NCBI RefSeq assembly: GCF_015775515.1
Contig: NZ_CP065383.1
Span: 2,046,001 to 2,110,000 of the forward strand
Source: Atribacter laminatus
GTDB lineage: Bacteria > Atribacterota > Atribacteria > Atribacterales > Atribacteraceae
Direction of reading: 5' to 3'
DNA length: 64,000 nucleotides
Shown here: positions 1-8,344 of the stretch, piece after piece
Numbering within the stretch: the stretch's first letter is position 1
How the letters are laid out: every line of letters begins with the position of its first letter
Made by a program: the position numbers and the translations under genes
The notes under the pieces: generated by a model
The model's database searches: none
The model's input: the letters and a program-made list of their open reading frames with translations, nothing else
Told to the model about the DNA's origin: nothing

Positions 1-426
1 GCTTTTTACGGTGTAGTCAATGAAAAAGCTGCTCAAAACCAAGGATATTCTTTGGCAACTGATCAGGATATTCAACTTTTATTAGAAGCTTTATGGAATG
101 GAACAAAAAATCTTATTTCAGTTTCAAAAGCTGAGCATCAGCCCCGAATGCTTATATGGATACAGTATCAGTCTGACAAATATCACATTGGTGAGCTTGA
201 CAATATGATTCAATTTGTCCATGAAAAACGTGATGAAGAAATTCGCTCCATAAAAGAGGGGACAATAGAAATCAATCAATTAGCTCAGGTTTTGCAAAAG
301 AGAAAAAATGAAATACATACTATTGGTTATCAAATTGATGATCAAATCAAATTAACTATTAACGGAGAAAATACCACCTTTCCAGAAGTATTTTCTGACT
401 ATCCCCTTAAACCATTTCATTTTTAA
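1..426 (+). CDS. cas7: Cas7 (Csh2-type) backbone subunit, 3' end only
   Basis: The reading frame is open from base 1, so the gene starts outside the window; only the last 141 residues are present. Cas7 polymerises along the crRNA and forms the backbone of the type I-B Cascade complex. The visible part contains the Csh2-like sequence NEKAAQNQGYSLATDQDIQ followed by LLLEALWNGTKNLI and a PRMLIWIQY strand, which I recognise from the Csh2/Cas7 family C-terminal region. It ends 12 nt before cas5, in the standard cas8b-cas7-cas5-cas3 order, so cas6 and cas8b are expected just upstream of the window. The first TTG that could serve as a start (position 52) is internal to the conserved region and is not a real start. 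Confidence 0.88.
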   Translation, partial: AFYGVVNEKAAQNQGYSLATDQDIQLLLEALWNGTKNLISVSKAEHQPRMLIWIQYQSDKYHIGELDNMIQFVHEKRDEEIRSIKEGTIEINQLAQVLQKRKNEIHTIGYQIDDQIKLTINGENTTFPEVFSDYPLKPFHF

Positions 427-438
427 ATGGAGTAGGAT

Positions 439-1188
439 ATGAAATATTTAGCCTTTGACATTTATGGGGACTATGCTCATTTCAAGAAATTCTATACTAC
501 CTCATCTCCGTTAACCTTTTCTTTTCCGCCTCCACCAACTATTGGAGGCATGATAGCTGCTATTTGTGGAATTGATAAAAAAAATTATTTAGATATTTTA
601 TCATTTGATAAATGTCAATATGCAATTCGTATTCTAAGTCCAATTCAAAAAGTACGCATGGGCCTAAATCATATCAACACCAAGGGAAATGCTTGGCAGT
701 TGATAAGCAAGAAGAATCATGAACCAAGAACGCAGATTCGTACCGAATTCCTAAAGTCTCCAAGATATCGAATTTATTTTTCTCATGATGAAAATGAAAT
801 TTATCAAAAAGTTCGTTCCCATATTTGTAACCACTGGACCTATTACACCTTTTCGCTTGGTCTTTCGGAATTGATAGGAGATTATTCTTGGGTTGGAGAA
901 TTTGAAGGAAAGGTAATAAGCTTTGAAGACCATTTTTCAATAGATTCGGTTATTCCAATTGCTCAAATCAATCTTAGTGAAATGAAAATTGAAGAAGGAA
1001 AAAGATATTTTCGTGAAAGAATACCGGTTTATATGGATAATAATCGGATAGTTAAAAGTTATGAAGAAGTGTTATTTGAGTCAAATGGGAATAATCTCAC
1101 ATTTAAAAAAGGAAAGTGTAATGAATTAGAGAATGGAGAAAAAATTGTTACCTTCTCAACTTTATTCTCATCCCGGGAAACTTCTTGA
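439..1188 (+). CDS. cas5: Cas5 (Cas5h/Cas5b-type) Cascade subunit
   Basis: A 249-residue Cas5, which binds the 5' handle of crRNA (here expected to be AUUGAAAC) and caps the Cascade backbone. The N-terminus shows the typical Cas5 beginning (MKYLAFDIYGDYAHFKKF, then SPLTFSFPPPPTIGGMIAAI); length is normal for type I-B. The ATG at 439 is preceded by GGAG with about 6 nt spacing. The gene follows cas7 by 12 nt, and its 3' end overlaps the start of cas3 by 56 nt in a different frame, implying translational coupling inside one cas operon. I see no damage in it. Confidence 0.9.
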   Translation: MKYLAFDIYGDYAHFKKFYTTSSPLTFSFPPPPTIGGMIAAICGIDKKNYLDILSFDKCQYAIRILSPIQKVRMGLNHINTKGNAWQLISKKNHEPRTQIRTEFLKSPRYRIYFSHDENEIYQKVRSHICNHWTYYTFSLGLSELIGDYSWVGEFEGKVISFEDHFSIDSVIPIAQINLSEMKIEEGKRYFRERIPVYMDNNRIVKSYEEVLFESNGNNLTFKKGKCNELENGEKIVTFSTLFSSRETS

Positions 1189-1654
1189 AGAACATTTAAT
1201 TTCAACACAAAAGCTAATCGTTCATTATTTAAGTGAAATGCCTGACGATTTGGCAGAATCAGCTTTAGGAATAACTGCCAAAATCGTCGGGTTAACTCAT
1301 GACTTAGGAAAAGCTACTGACTTTTTTCAAAAACATTTAAAAGGTGAGCGAGTTCCTAAAAAGCTGTCACGTCATTCGCTATTTTCCGCTTTGATAACCT
1401 ACCATATACTCAAAGAACAATTCCAAAATAATGAAATGCCTATGCTGGGTTATATGACAGTACTACGCCATCATGGAGACCTCGAAAATCCTGAAACGGA
1501 AGCTTACCTTGAAGATGAAGAAATAGATTTGGTTAAAAAACAGATTGACAATATCGACCAGGAAAAATGGTCAATTCTAATTGACAACCTCTATAAATAT
1601 GGTCTTCCGACCATTCCTACTGTTTATTGTCTTATGATAAACCCAGTAGTATGA
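1133..1654 (+). CDS. cas3: Cas3 N-terminal HD nuclease fragment, cut by IS21
   Basis: This is the 5' part of the interference nuclease-helicase Cas3. The HD metal-nuclease signature is intact: H13 in YSHPG, H56-D57 in LTHDLGK, H81 and H113-H114 in LRHHGD. The native sequence stops at codon 163, where an IS21 element enters at 1621; the last residues before the stop (VYCLMINPVV) are encoded by the element. The helicase part continues at 4431-6265 in the same frame. Removing the element plus one 7-bp target duplication (2817 nt, a multiple of three) gives an uninterrupted 771-codon cas3. As it stands this fragment could make an isolated Cas3''-like HD protein of 173 residues, but helicase-dependent interference should be lost. 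Confidence 0.9.
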   Translation: MEKKLLPSQLYSHPGKLLEEHLISTQKLIVHYLSEMPDDLAESALGITAKIVGLTHDLGKATDFFQKHLKGERVPKKLSRHSLFSALITYHILKEQFQNNEMPMLGYMTVLRHHGDLENPETEAYLEDEEIDLVKKQIDNIDQEKWSILIDNLYKYGLPTIPTVYCLMINPVV

Positions 1655-1986
1655 TGTTTTAGACCCATCGAGTGCACCAAATAAATCCACTAGGTGCATA
1701 CGTTAACTCCATAGCTATATATGACGGTTTAAATGAACCACAATAGCTATAAGCCCACTTTTCCGAATCATGAGTTTTACTGTTCTGAGAATAGTACTCT
1801 TTGATGGGTAGTTTGAAGGAACAAGATTAAGATTTCTATAGAACACCAGATGCCGAGGCTGTGGAGAGCGTGAACAACGTGTTTTGGTCGTCCACGAAGC
1901 GGAGGGTTGTCCACAAGAGGTCGGTACTATCCATCAGCCTCTTTAACCGGCAGACATAAATACACTCTTAATTACTTAGTTCTGGC

Positions 1987-2730
1987 TCAATTTTTAATCC
2001 CATGTCGTTCCCTCATTGACACTTTGCCGTCAATAAGGATGGTATAGGAATCATGGACAATACGATCAAGAATGGCATCTGCTAGTGTATCTTCGCCGAT
2101 CTTTTCATGCCACCCACGTGGAGCAAATTGGGTGCAAAAAATAGTAGAAGCATTCTGATGTCTTGCTTCAACGATCTCAAGGAGATCCATTGCCTGGGTG
2201 TCTTTAAGTGGAGTTAAGAGCCATTCATCCAAAATGAGTAAGCCAACCTTTTTGTACTTCTTCATCACCATCTGATAGACACCTTCACCTCGAGCCACTG
2301 CCAGTTCATCCAGAAGATCCGGTAGTCGGATATACTTAACGGTATAATAGTTGCGACAAGCCGCCATACCAAAAGCACAGGCAACATAAGATTTCCCGTT
2401 TCCAGAGGCACCCATGATGATGAGGTTGCGTTTCTCCTGGATGTAAGCGCACCCAGATAGCCGTAGGATTTGTGCCTTATCTAGTTTCCTGTCGGCATGG
2501 TATTCAATATCTTCAATGCTAGCCTGAGGATAGCGGAAATCTGCTTTTTTAATGAGATGGAGCAGTTTATTGCTTCTGCGTTTAGCCCATTCCACATCAA
2601 CAAGAATACCAACCCGTTCTTCAAACGATAGCTCCTGATATTTCTCATCAGACAGTTGGCGTTTGAAAGCATCCGCCATAGCGGAGAGTCGCATGTCATG
2701 CAGCTTGTTCATGGTCGTAGAATTAATCAT
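1987..2730 (-). CDS. istB: IS21 helper ATPase IstB, copy 1
   Basis: IstB is the AAA+ ATPase that selects target DNA and stimulates the IstA transposase. The 247-residue product has a Walker A motif GASGNGKS and a Walker B motif LLILDEW. I chose the ATG at 2730 because it follows GGAGG by about 8 nt and overlaps the istA stop by 8 nt (ATGATTAA), the usual translational coupling of istA and istB. A longer reading frame exists upstream in frame but lies entirely within istA. The product is identical to that of copy 2. Confidence 0.93.
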   Translation of the reverse strand: MINSTTMNKLHDMRLSAMADAFKRQLSDEKYQELSFEERVGILVDVEWAKRRSNKLLHLIKKADFRYPQASIEDIEYHADRKLDKAQILRLSGCAYIQEKRNLIIMGASGNGKSYVACAFGMAACRNYYTVKYIRLPDLLDELAVARGEGVYQMVMKKYKKVGLLILDEWLLTPLKDTQAMDLLEIVEARHQNASTIFCTQFAPRGWHEKIGEDTLADAILDRIVHDSYTILIDGKVSMRERHGIKN

Positions 2731-4276
2731 TGTCTTTTCCTCCATAGTAGCCGGCACCCCGGACAAATCCGTAGATGTTGGGATTGTCTTTTGTCGCTTT
2801 TTGTCGATCTGATTGGACTGATATTCTATCCTGACCGGTTTTGAGGATGGTCTGGATGATTTTGAAACTCGGACTGGGCGTGTAACAAAGTGCCCGCTGG
2901 CACGCTTCTTCAAAGCGGGATAAAGAATACTTGTCAGCGAGTTTCATAAGCGATGTACAAGAACGGTAACCTTGTTTCTCAACTCTTGATGCTGACAAAA
3001 GAGCATTCACCACAATGACGGCATGAGGTCCAATGGAAGCAGCCCAATTCCTAAAATGATCAGCATTTACAGCCAGGTACTGTTTATGTTTCTCTGGCAT
3101 GTGATCCGGTACCGTGACAATCTGGCCTTCCTGACCGCGAATCCGAATATGGGAAGCAATGCGATGATTGTGGTAAAAAACTTCAACAGTTTTGCTGGTT
3201 ATACGTACCTCCACTTGATGCCGGATGTACTCATAGGGCACTGAGTAGTGATTTTTATCCACAATTATGTGATAATCGTACTGTACGGACGCCGTTGACC
3301 AGGTGGCAAGCTCGTATGGGGAAGTAGGCAAAGGCAAAAGCAGTGCTTTTTCCTCTTCTAGGAAGGCGCTTTTCCTGCTTCCCGGCTTCTTTTGAAAAGG
3401 TTTCTGGTTGAATTCTTCCAGCTTAAGACGGATGGCGCTATTCAGTTCGTGTAATGAAAAGAACTGTTGGTTTCGCAAAGAGGCAATGATCCAGGTGGAA
3501 ATAATACCCACCGTACTTTCGGCATGGGGCTTGTCTTTGGGGCGCCTGACTCGGGCTGGAATGACTGCTGTCCCGTAATGCTCGGCCATTTCTTGATAGG
3601 TTCTATTAATCTTGGGATCTGGTCGAGAGGCTTTATCTACACTGGTTTTTAAATTGTCTGGCACGAGGATTCTGGCCACTCCACCAAAGTATTTGAACGC
3701 ATGAACATGAGCATTGACCCAGCTTTCCATATCCATTGACAGGAAGGCTTCTACATAGGCATACTGGCTGCAAGATAGGCTCGCTACGAAGATATAGGCT
3801 GGAATAAGTTCACCGGTTAGATTATCAACAATAAAACCAGTCTTTCCAGCCCAGTCCACTTCCAGCATTTCACCGGGTTTGCGCTTAATGCGCATAGTGG
3901 CTTTGGTGGTATTGGCATACTTATGATAATACCGACAGAATTGGCTGTACATGAGTGGGATTTCACCATTGAAGCGGCATTGTTCATGGTACTCATGCCA
4001 CAACAAACTTAAGGTGACACCACTTTTGGCCATTTCTTTATGAACATATTCGCAATCCGGTATTTTTCGATTGGACTGACTCCTTTTTTCCGGAAAAAGG
4101 AGTTCCTGAAGATCTGCATCCGACATGTTTTTATCGAAAGGCCATGAAATCTCATGCCTTTCTGCCCGTTCAACCACATTACGGATTGTGGTCCGTGAGC
4201 ACTGGCAACTGGCAGCAATGCCACGTTGACTCACACCTTGGCTGTGAAGCCGAAGAATTTCTCGATACTTGATCAT
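2723..4276 (-). CDS. istA: IS21 transposase IstA, copy 1
   Basis: A 517-residue DDE transposase. The N-terminus has a helix-turn-helix for terminal repeat binding (around residues 14-33, SQRGIAASCQCSRTTIRN). The integrase-like core shows the acidic residues in MLEVDWAGKT, LVPDNLK and KPHAESTVG, consistent with the DDE triad. The start at 4276 has AGGAGG about 10 nt upstream. The gene runs opposite to cas3, so it cannot drive the downstream cas4-cas1-cas2 genes; its reading direction is leftward, away from them. It is intact and identical in product to copy 2, so it could be active. Confidence 0.93.
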   Translation of the reverse strand: MIKYREILRLHSQGVSQRGIAASCQCSRTTIRNVVERAERHEISWPFDKNMSDADLQELLFPEKRSQSNRKIPDCEYVHKEMAKSGVTLSLLWHEYHEQCRFNGEIPLMYSQFCRYYHKYANTTKATMRIKRKPGEMLEVDWAGKTGFIVDNLTGELIPAYIFVASLSCSQYAYVEAFLSMDMESWVNAHVHAFKYFGGVARILVPDNLKTSVDKASRPDPKINRTYQEMAEHYGTAVIPARVRRPKDKPHAESTVGIISTWIIASLRNQQFFSLHELNSAIRLKLEEFNQKPFQKKPGSRKSAFLEEEKALLLPLPTSPYELATWSTASVQYDYHIIVDKNHYSVPYEYIRHQVEVRITSKTVEVFYHNHRIASHIRIRGQEGQIVTVPDHMPEKHKQYLAVNADHFRNWAASIGPHAVIVVNALLSASRVEKQGYRSCTSLMKLADKYSLSRFEEACQRALCYTPSPSFKIIQTILKTGQDRISVQSDRQKATKDNPNIYGFVRGAGYYGGKDND

Positions 4277-4447
4277 TTATTTGATCAGCCTCCTAATGAA
4301 GATTTACACTTTACAGTGTATTTCCTCATTATATGTCAGGTGGATCTCTCCATGACCAAGGTGGGCCTATTTGATACTCATGGTGGACCTTTTTGAGTAT
4401 ACGAGTGGGTCTATCCCAAAATATTACTCATTCCTACTCTCCAGAAT

Positions 4448-6265
4448 TTGAAGAACTGGGTTCATTCTTTTCCTACTTTAATGAAGGAAGAGCGGAGAAA
4501 ATGGAGGAAAACGAATAACATCAAAATATATTTTTTTGCCAATCTACTTTTTTCTCTTCTCATAGATGGGGATAAAACCGAAGTAGTAATAAAATCTGGT
4601 CTTCCGTCAAGAAATCTAACCATTCCATTTAGTACCATCCAAAAATATCGAGAAAGATTCCATATTCATGAAGCAAGTGCATTGAATCAAATGCGGGAAC
4701 GAGCTTTCCAAGAAGCAATAAATATCAATCAATCAATTGAAAATCCACTATTCTCATTAAATTTACCAACCGGAATGGGGAAGACAATCGCAGCTCTTGC
4801 CTTTGCTTTTAAACTTAGAGAGAAGATTCATCAGCAATCAGGACTGCTTCCTCGAATTATTTATGCCCTTCCATTCTTAAGTATTATAGATCAATGTGCG
4901 GAAGTGATTGAAGAGATATTGTCTTTTGAATTCCCAGACTTGGATAGCAGCTTATTCCTTAAACACCATCACTTATCAGGTATAAGCTATATAAAACCCG
5001 ATGAATATTTTGAGCCAGATGAAGCAAAAATATTGATTGAAGGCTGGAATGCTGAGATCGTTCTTACAACTTTTGTACAAATATTTCATACTTTGATTGG
5101 GTATAGAAATCAGTCTCTACGTAAATTCCACCGACTTTGCCCTTCAATAATAATATTGGATGAAGTTCAAAGTATACCGGTTAAATTTTGGGGAGCAGTG
5201 AACAAGGTTTTAAAGGACTGGTGTAATTTAAGTCATTCATATGTATTATTAGTTACGGCCACTGAGCCTCTTTTATTTGAACCATCACAATTAATTACAT
5301 TGGTGGAAAAAAACCATTATTTTAAAAATTTAGATCGAGTAAGGATCTATATTCATAAACAAGAGTCAACTTTAGAAGAATTCGTTGAAAACCTGCCCAA
5401 GGACATCAGGGGGAGAACACTTTTTGTTTTCAATACAATTTCTTCAGCGCGTCAAGCTCACCAATTAATAGAAAATCATTATCAAAAATCGATTGAATTT
5501 TTATCGAGTCATGTTGTTCCCCAGCAAAGATTAGAGAGAATAAAAGCAATTCGCAACGGTGAATCTTCAATAGTGGTTTCAACTCAATTAATCGAAGCCG
5601 GAGTGGATATTGATTTTGATATAGTCTATCGAGATTTTGCCCCCCTTGATTCTTTAAATCAAACTGCAGGAAGATGCAACAGAAATAGTTTAAATAACAA
5701 GGGAGAAATGCATTTGATTTTTTTGCTCAACGAAAAAAATAAATTGTACGCTAATTCAATATACGATCGAATTTTATTAGGTGCAACTCGAGAGGTCCTT
5801 GACTCTCAAGATTTTATCGAAGAAAAGGATTTTTTAGGCTTGGTAGATAGCTATTATAGAACAATTTGTCAAAGAAAAAGTAAAAAAGAATCGGAAAGTT
5901 ACTTAAATGCTTTAAGCAAGCTCCGATACCAACTTGCTGCTGATGATGAAAAATCAATTAAGGACTTTGAACTAATAGAGGAGGATTTTCCAAGATTCGA
6001 TGTTTTTATTGAGATAAATGATGAAGCCAAAAAATTATGGGAAACCTATCTTTCTCTAAAAGAGATTGGGGAGGTATATAAACGCCGACTTGAGTTTCAA
6101 AAAATAAAGAATCGATTCTATCATTATGTTATTGCAGTTCCTTTTACAATTCAAAACCAACCACCACTTGTTTATGGATTTGGATATATAAGCCAGTCGT
6201 CTCTTGATAGCTTTTATGATTCCAAAACTGGCTATAAAATTCAAGGAGATATTTTCCTTTGGTAA
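4448..6265 (+). CDS. cas3: Cas3 helicase fragment, separated from its HD domain by IS21
   Basis: The 3' part of Cas3, with superfamily 2 helicase motifs: Walker A in LPTGMGKT, DEVQ in place of DEAH (IIILDEVQSIP), motif III TATEP, and motif VI QTAGRCNRN. Native cas3 sequence resumes at 4431 right after the IS21 target duplication; the nearest possible start is a TTG at 4448 with no clear ribosome binding site, so it may be poorly translated. Helicase and C-terminal domains are otherwise complete (605 residues from the TTG). It overlaps the cas4 start by 7 nt. A free Cas3' helicase exists naturally in some systems, so partial function is conceivable, but I think disruption is the simplest reading. 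Confidence 0.9.
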   Translation: MKNWVHSFPTLMKEERRKWRKTNNIKIYFFANLLFSLLIDGDKTEVVIKSGLPSRNLTIPFSTIQKYRERFHIHEASALNQMRERAFQEAININQSIENPLFSLNLPTGMGKTIAALAFAFKLREKIHQQSGLLPRIIYALPFLSIIDQCAEVIEEILSFEFPDLDSSLFLKHHHLSGISYIKPDEYFEPDEAKILIEGWNAEIVLTTFVQIFHTLIGYRNQSLRKFHRLCPSIIILDEVQSIPVKFWGAVNKVLKDWCNLSHSYVLLVTATEPLLFEPSQLITLVEKNHYFKNLDRVRIYIHKQESTLEEFVENLPKDIRGRTLFVFNTISSARQAHQLIENHYQKSIEFLSSHVVPQQRLERIKAIRNGESSIVVSTQLIEAGVDIDFDIVYRDFAPLDSLNQTAGRCNRNSLNNKGEMHLIFLLNEKNKLYANSIYDRILLGATREVLDSQDFIEEKDFLGLVDSYYRTICQRKSKKESESYLNALSKLRYQLAADDEKSIKDFELIEEDFPRFDVFIEINDEAKKLWETYLSLKEIGEVYKRRLEFQKIKNRFYHYVIAVPFTIQNQPPLVYGFGYISQSSLDSFYDSKTGYKIQGDIFLW

Positions 6266-6753
6266 AAATTAATGGAACTATGATTAATTATTATTCAATA
6301 TGTCACCGTTCGGTATGGTATCTCATTCATGGATTAGAAGCTGCCCAGGACCATCCTTTTTTGGAAATTGGTCGCTTTATTACTCAAGAATCATTTGCTC
6401 GTTCAAAAAAAGAGGTCGTTTTTGATAATTTAAAAATTGATTTAGTAAAAAAAGAAAATAATGATGTTGTAGTAGCAGAGATTAAAAAGTCCTCTAAAGC
6501 CAAAAAGACTGCCCAACTTCAATTAGCTTACTATCTTTATCGTTTAAAAGAAATTGGAATAACAGCACGAGGAGAGTTGCTATTCCCCAAAGAAAAGAAA
6601 AGGGAAAAAATGGTTTTATCTGAGGAACTTGAGAATATGCTAAAAACTACTATTCTGGAAATTGAAAAGATTTCAAATATGGAAAAACCACCAGAATTGA
6701 AAAAGATACCTTATTGTCGAAATTGTGCTTATCGAGATTTTTGTTGGTGTTAA
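6259..6753 (+). CDS. cas4: Cas4 PAM-selecting exonuclease
   Basis: Cas4 trims and orients prespacers before integration by Cas1-Cas2. This 164-residue protein has the RecB-type nuclease residues D61 and E74-x-K76 (VAEIKK), a Q-x3-Y type motif (LQLAYYLY), and Fe-S ligands C15 plus the C-terminal C153, C156 and C162 (IPYCRNCAYRDFCWC). The start is a TTG at 6259: AAGGAGAT lies about 8 nt upstream, inside the end of cas3, and the two genes overlap by 7 nt. A later ATG at codon 8 would lie closer to the conserved Cys and has no such site. It sits between cas3 and cas1, as expected. Confidence 0.9.
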   Translation: MVKINGTMINYYSICHRSVWYLIHGLEAAQDHPFLEIGRFITQESFARSKKEVVFDNLKIDLVKKENNDVVVAEIKKSSKAKKTAQLQLAYYLYRLKEIGITARGELLFPKEKKREKMVLSEELENMLKTTILEIEKISNMEKPPELKKIPYCRNCAYRDFCWC

Positions 6754-6805
6754 AATCAATTATTTCGAAATTTTTAAAAGAAAAAGTTATCATGAGGATT
6801 GGATA

Positions 6806-7798
6806 ATGAAAAAACGGATTTATATATTTCAGAATGGTGAATTAAAAAGAAAAGATAACACCCTTTATTTTGAAAATGAACAGGGAAAAAAATTCATCCC
6901 CATTGAAAATACTTCAGAAATTCTCATTTTCGGAGAAGTAGATGTAAACAAACGTTTTCTTGAATTTACAACACAAGCCGAAATAATCATCCATTTTTTT
7001 AATCATTATGGATACTACATTGGAAGCTTTTATCCTCGTGAACATTATAATTCAGGGTATATGATTTTAAAACAAGCTGAATTTTATATGGATATGACGA
7101 AACGTTTATCAATAGCCAGATTATTTATTAAGGGAGCAACTTTTAATATTCTTCGAGTTCTAAAGTATTATCAAAAACGAGGAAAAGAAGTTGAAGATGT
7201 AATCGTAGTGATTAATGATATTCTAAAGAAAACTCATTTAACTGATGATGTAAACGTTCTTCTTGGTTTGGAAGGAAATATTCGGAATACCTATTATCAA
7301 GCTTTTGACCAAATAACTGAAAATGTCGATTTTTCTTTTGAAAAAAGAAGCAGAAGACCACCCGAAAATGCCTTGAACGCCTTGATTAGTTTCGGGAATT
7401 CATTATTGTATGTAGAAGTGCTTCGAGAAATATACCAAACTCATCTTGATCCAAGAATTGGGTATCTGCATACCACCAATTTTCGTAGTTTTACCTTGAA
7501 TTTAGATATCGCTGAAATTTTTAAACCGATAATTGTTGATCGATGTATTTTTAACCTCTTAAACAAAAGGATGCTTAAACCAAAACACTTTTTAAAAGAA
7601 CTAAATGGAGTTGTCTTAAATGAGGATGGACGTAAGTTATTGATTCAAGAATATGAAACAAGGTTAAAAACCACTATTAAATTGTCGGGGACCAAAGATG
7701 AAGTATCCTATAGCCGAATTATTCGTCGAGAATTATATAAATTAGAAAAACATCTCATGGGTGAAAAAGAATATGCTCCTTATGTTAGTGGGTGGTAA
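6806..7798 (+). CDS. cas1: Cas1 spacer integrase (type I-B)
   Basis: Cas1 is the metal-dependent integrase that, with Cas2, inserts new spacers next to the leader. The 330-residue product has the catalytic residues E156 (LLGLEGNIRNTYY), H222 (YLHTTNF) and E237 (LDIAEIFKP), all intact. The frame is open from 6725, but the ATG at 6806 is preferred: it starts the normal Cas1 N-terminal strand (MKKRIYIF) and has GAGG about 8 nt upstream. It ends 5 nt before cas2. Because cas4, cas1, cas2, the leader and the first repeats are intact, spacer acquisition could in principle still work if these genes are transcribed past the upstream IS21. Confidence 0.94.
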   Translation: MKKRIYIFQNGELKRKDNTLYFENEQGKKFIPIENTSEILIFGEVDVNKRFLEFTTQAEIIIHFFNHYGYYIGSFYPREHYNSGYMILKQAEFYMDMTKRLSIARLFIKGATFNILRVLKYYQKRGKEVEDVIVVINDILKKTHLTDDVNVLLGLEGNIRNTYYQAFDQITENVDFSFEKRSRRPPENALNALISFGNSLLYVEVLREIYQTHLDPRIGYLHTTNFRSFTLNLDIAEIFKPIIVDRCIFNLLNKRMLKPKHFLKELNGVVLNEDGRKLLIQEYETRLKTTIKLSGTKDEVSYSRIIRRELYKLEKHLMGEKEYAPYVSGW

Positions 7799-7803
7799 AA
7801 AAT

Positions 7804-8067
7804 ATGTTTATTATAGTAGTTTATGATATTTGTGATAATCGGGTAGTACGAATCCTTAAAATATGTAGAAAGTATTTAAACTGGGTTCAAAATTCGGTTT
7901 TTGAAGGAGAAATTACCAAAGCAAATTTTGTTAAATTAAAAGCTGAGTTAGAAAAAAACATGAAAAAGGAAGAGGATTCCGTAATTATTTATGGTTTGCG
8001 AACTACTCTTTACAGTTTTCGCGAAACTATTGGGAAAGAAAAAGGAGGAGAAGAGATAATCATATGA
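7804..8067 (+). CDS. cas2: Cas2 adaptation subunit
   Basis: An 87-residue Cas2 with the ferredoxin-like first strand and acidic residue FIIVVYDI, followed by RILKICRKYLNWVQNSVFEGE, cut short here, and a late GLR segment typical of the family. Cas2 dimers bridge two Cas1 dimers and measure spacer length. The frame is open from a GTG at 7792 that overlaps cas1, but the ATG at 7804 gives the standard N-terminus. It ends with TGA, showing that TGA is a normal stop here. The leader and CRISPR array begin downstream, with 277 nt between the stop and the first repeat. Confidence 0.93.
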   Translation: MFIIVVYDICDNRVVRILKICRKYLNWVQNSVFEGEITKANFVKLKAELEKNMKKEEDSVIIYGLRTTLYSFRETIGKEKGGEEIII

Positions 8068-8344
8068 TTCAACATCTATCGTCTCATAGAAATTATTAGA
8101 ATAATTTACGGTTAAATTTACAGATGTGTGATTTTATTATTGAACATAAAATTTATCTGTCGACCTCCAATGATGTAAAATTCCCAGGGGATCGACAGAT
8201 AAATTTTAAACACTCAAAAAAACGGGAAAGCTTATTAGTAAAGATAAAAATCGATTTATACCTCAATAAATGAAACAGCTACATCTGATAAAATAACAAA
8301 TAAAGGTGCATTTTGAGAGCATAATAATAGAGCCAAATGAGCGA
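8068..8344 (+). promoter_or_regulatory. CRISPR leader region with a long inverted repeat
   Basis: The 277-nt AT-rich gap between cas2 and the first repeat. By position (after cas2) and by repeat orientation (repeats end AATTGAAAC, giving an AUUGAAAC handle) this is the leader, holding the array promoter and integration signals. It contains a perfect 16-bp inverted repeat, AAAATTTATCTGTCGA at 8148-8163 and its complement at 8192-8207, separated by 28 nt with partial further pairing inside. It could be a cas2 terminator, a protein-binding or bending site, or a small mobile relic. I cannot assign the promoter with confidence. Confidence 0.7.

Larger units (their letters stand above)
1621..4430 (-). 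mobile_element. IS21-family insertion sequence, copy 1 (inside cas3)
   Basis: A 2810-bp element carrying istA and istB, oriented opposite to cas3. Its ends were set by aligning it with the inverted second copy (9463-12272): the element begins TGAGTAATATTTTGGG and ends ACAATAAACA, giving TG...CA termini as in IS21 relatives. It is flanked by 7-bp direct repeats TTCCTAC at 1614-1620 and 4431-4437, so it arrived by transposition. The predicted products of the two copies are identical, which suggests recent duplication. Near the istA-side end there are iterated short motifs (GGTCCACC, GGCCCACC, GATCCACC), as expected for the multiple terminal transposase-binding repeats of this family. Confidence 0.95.
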
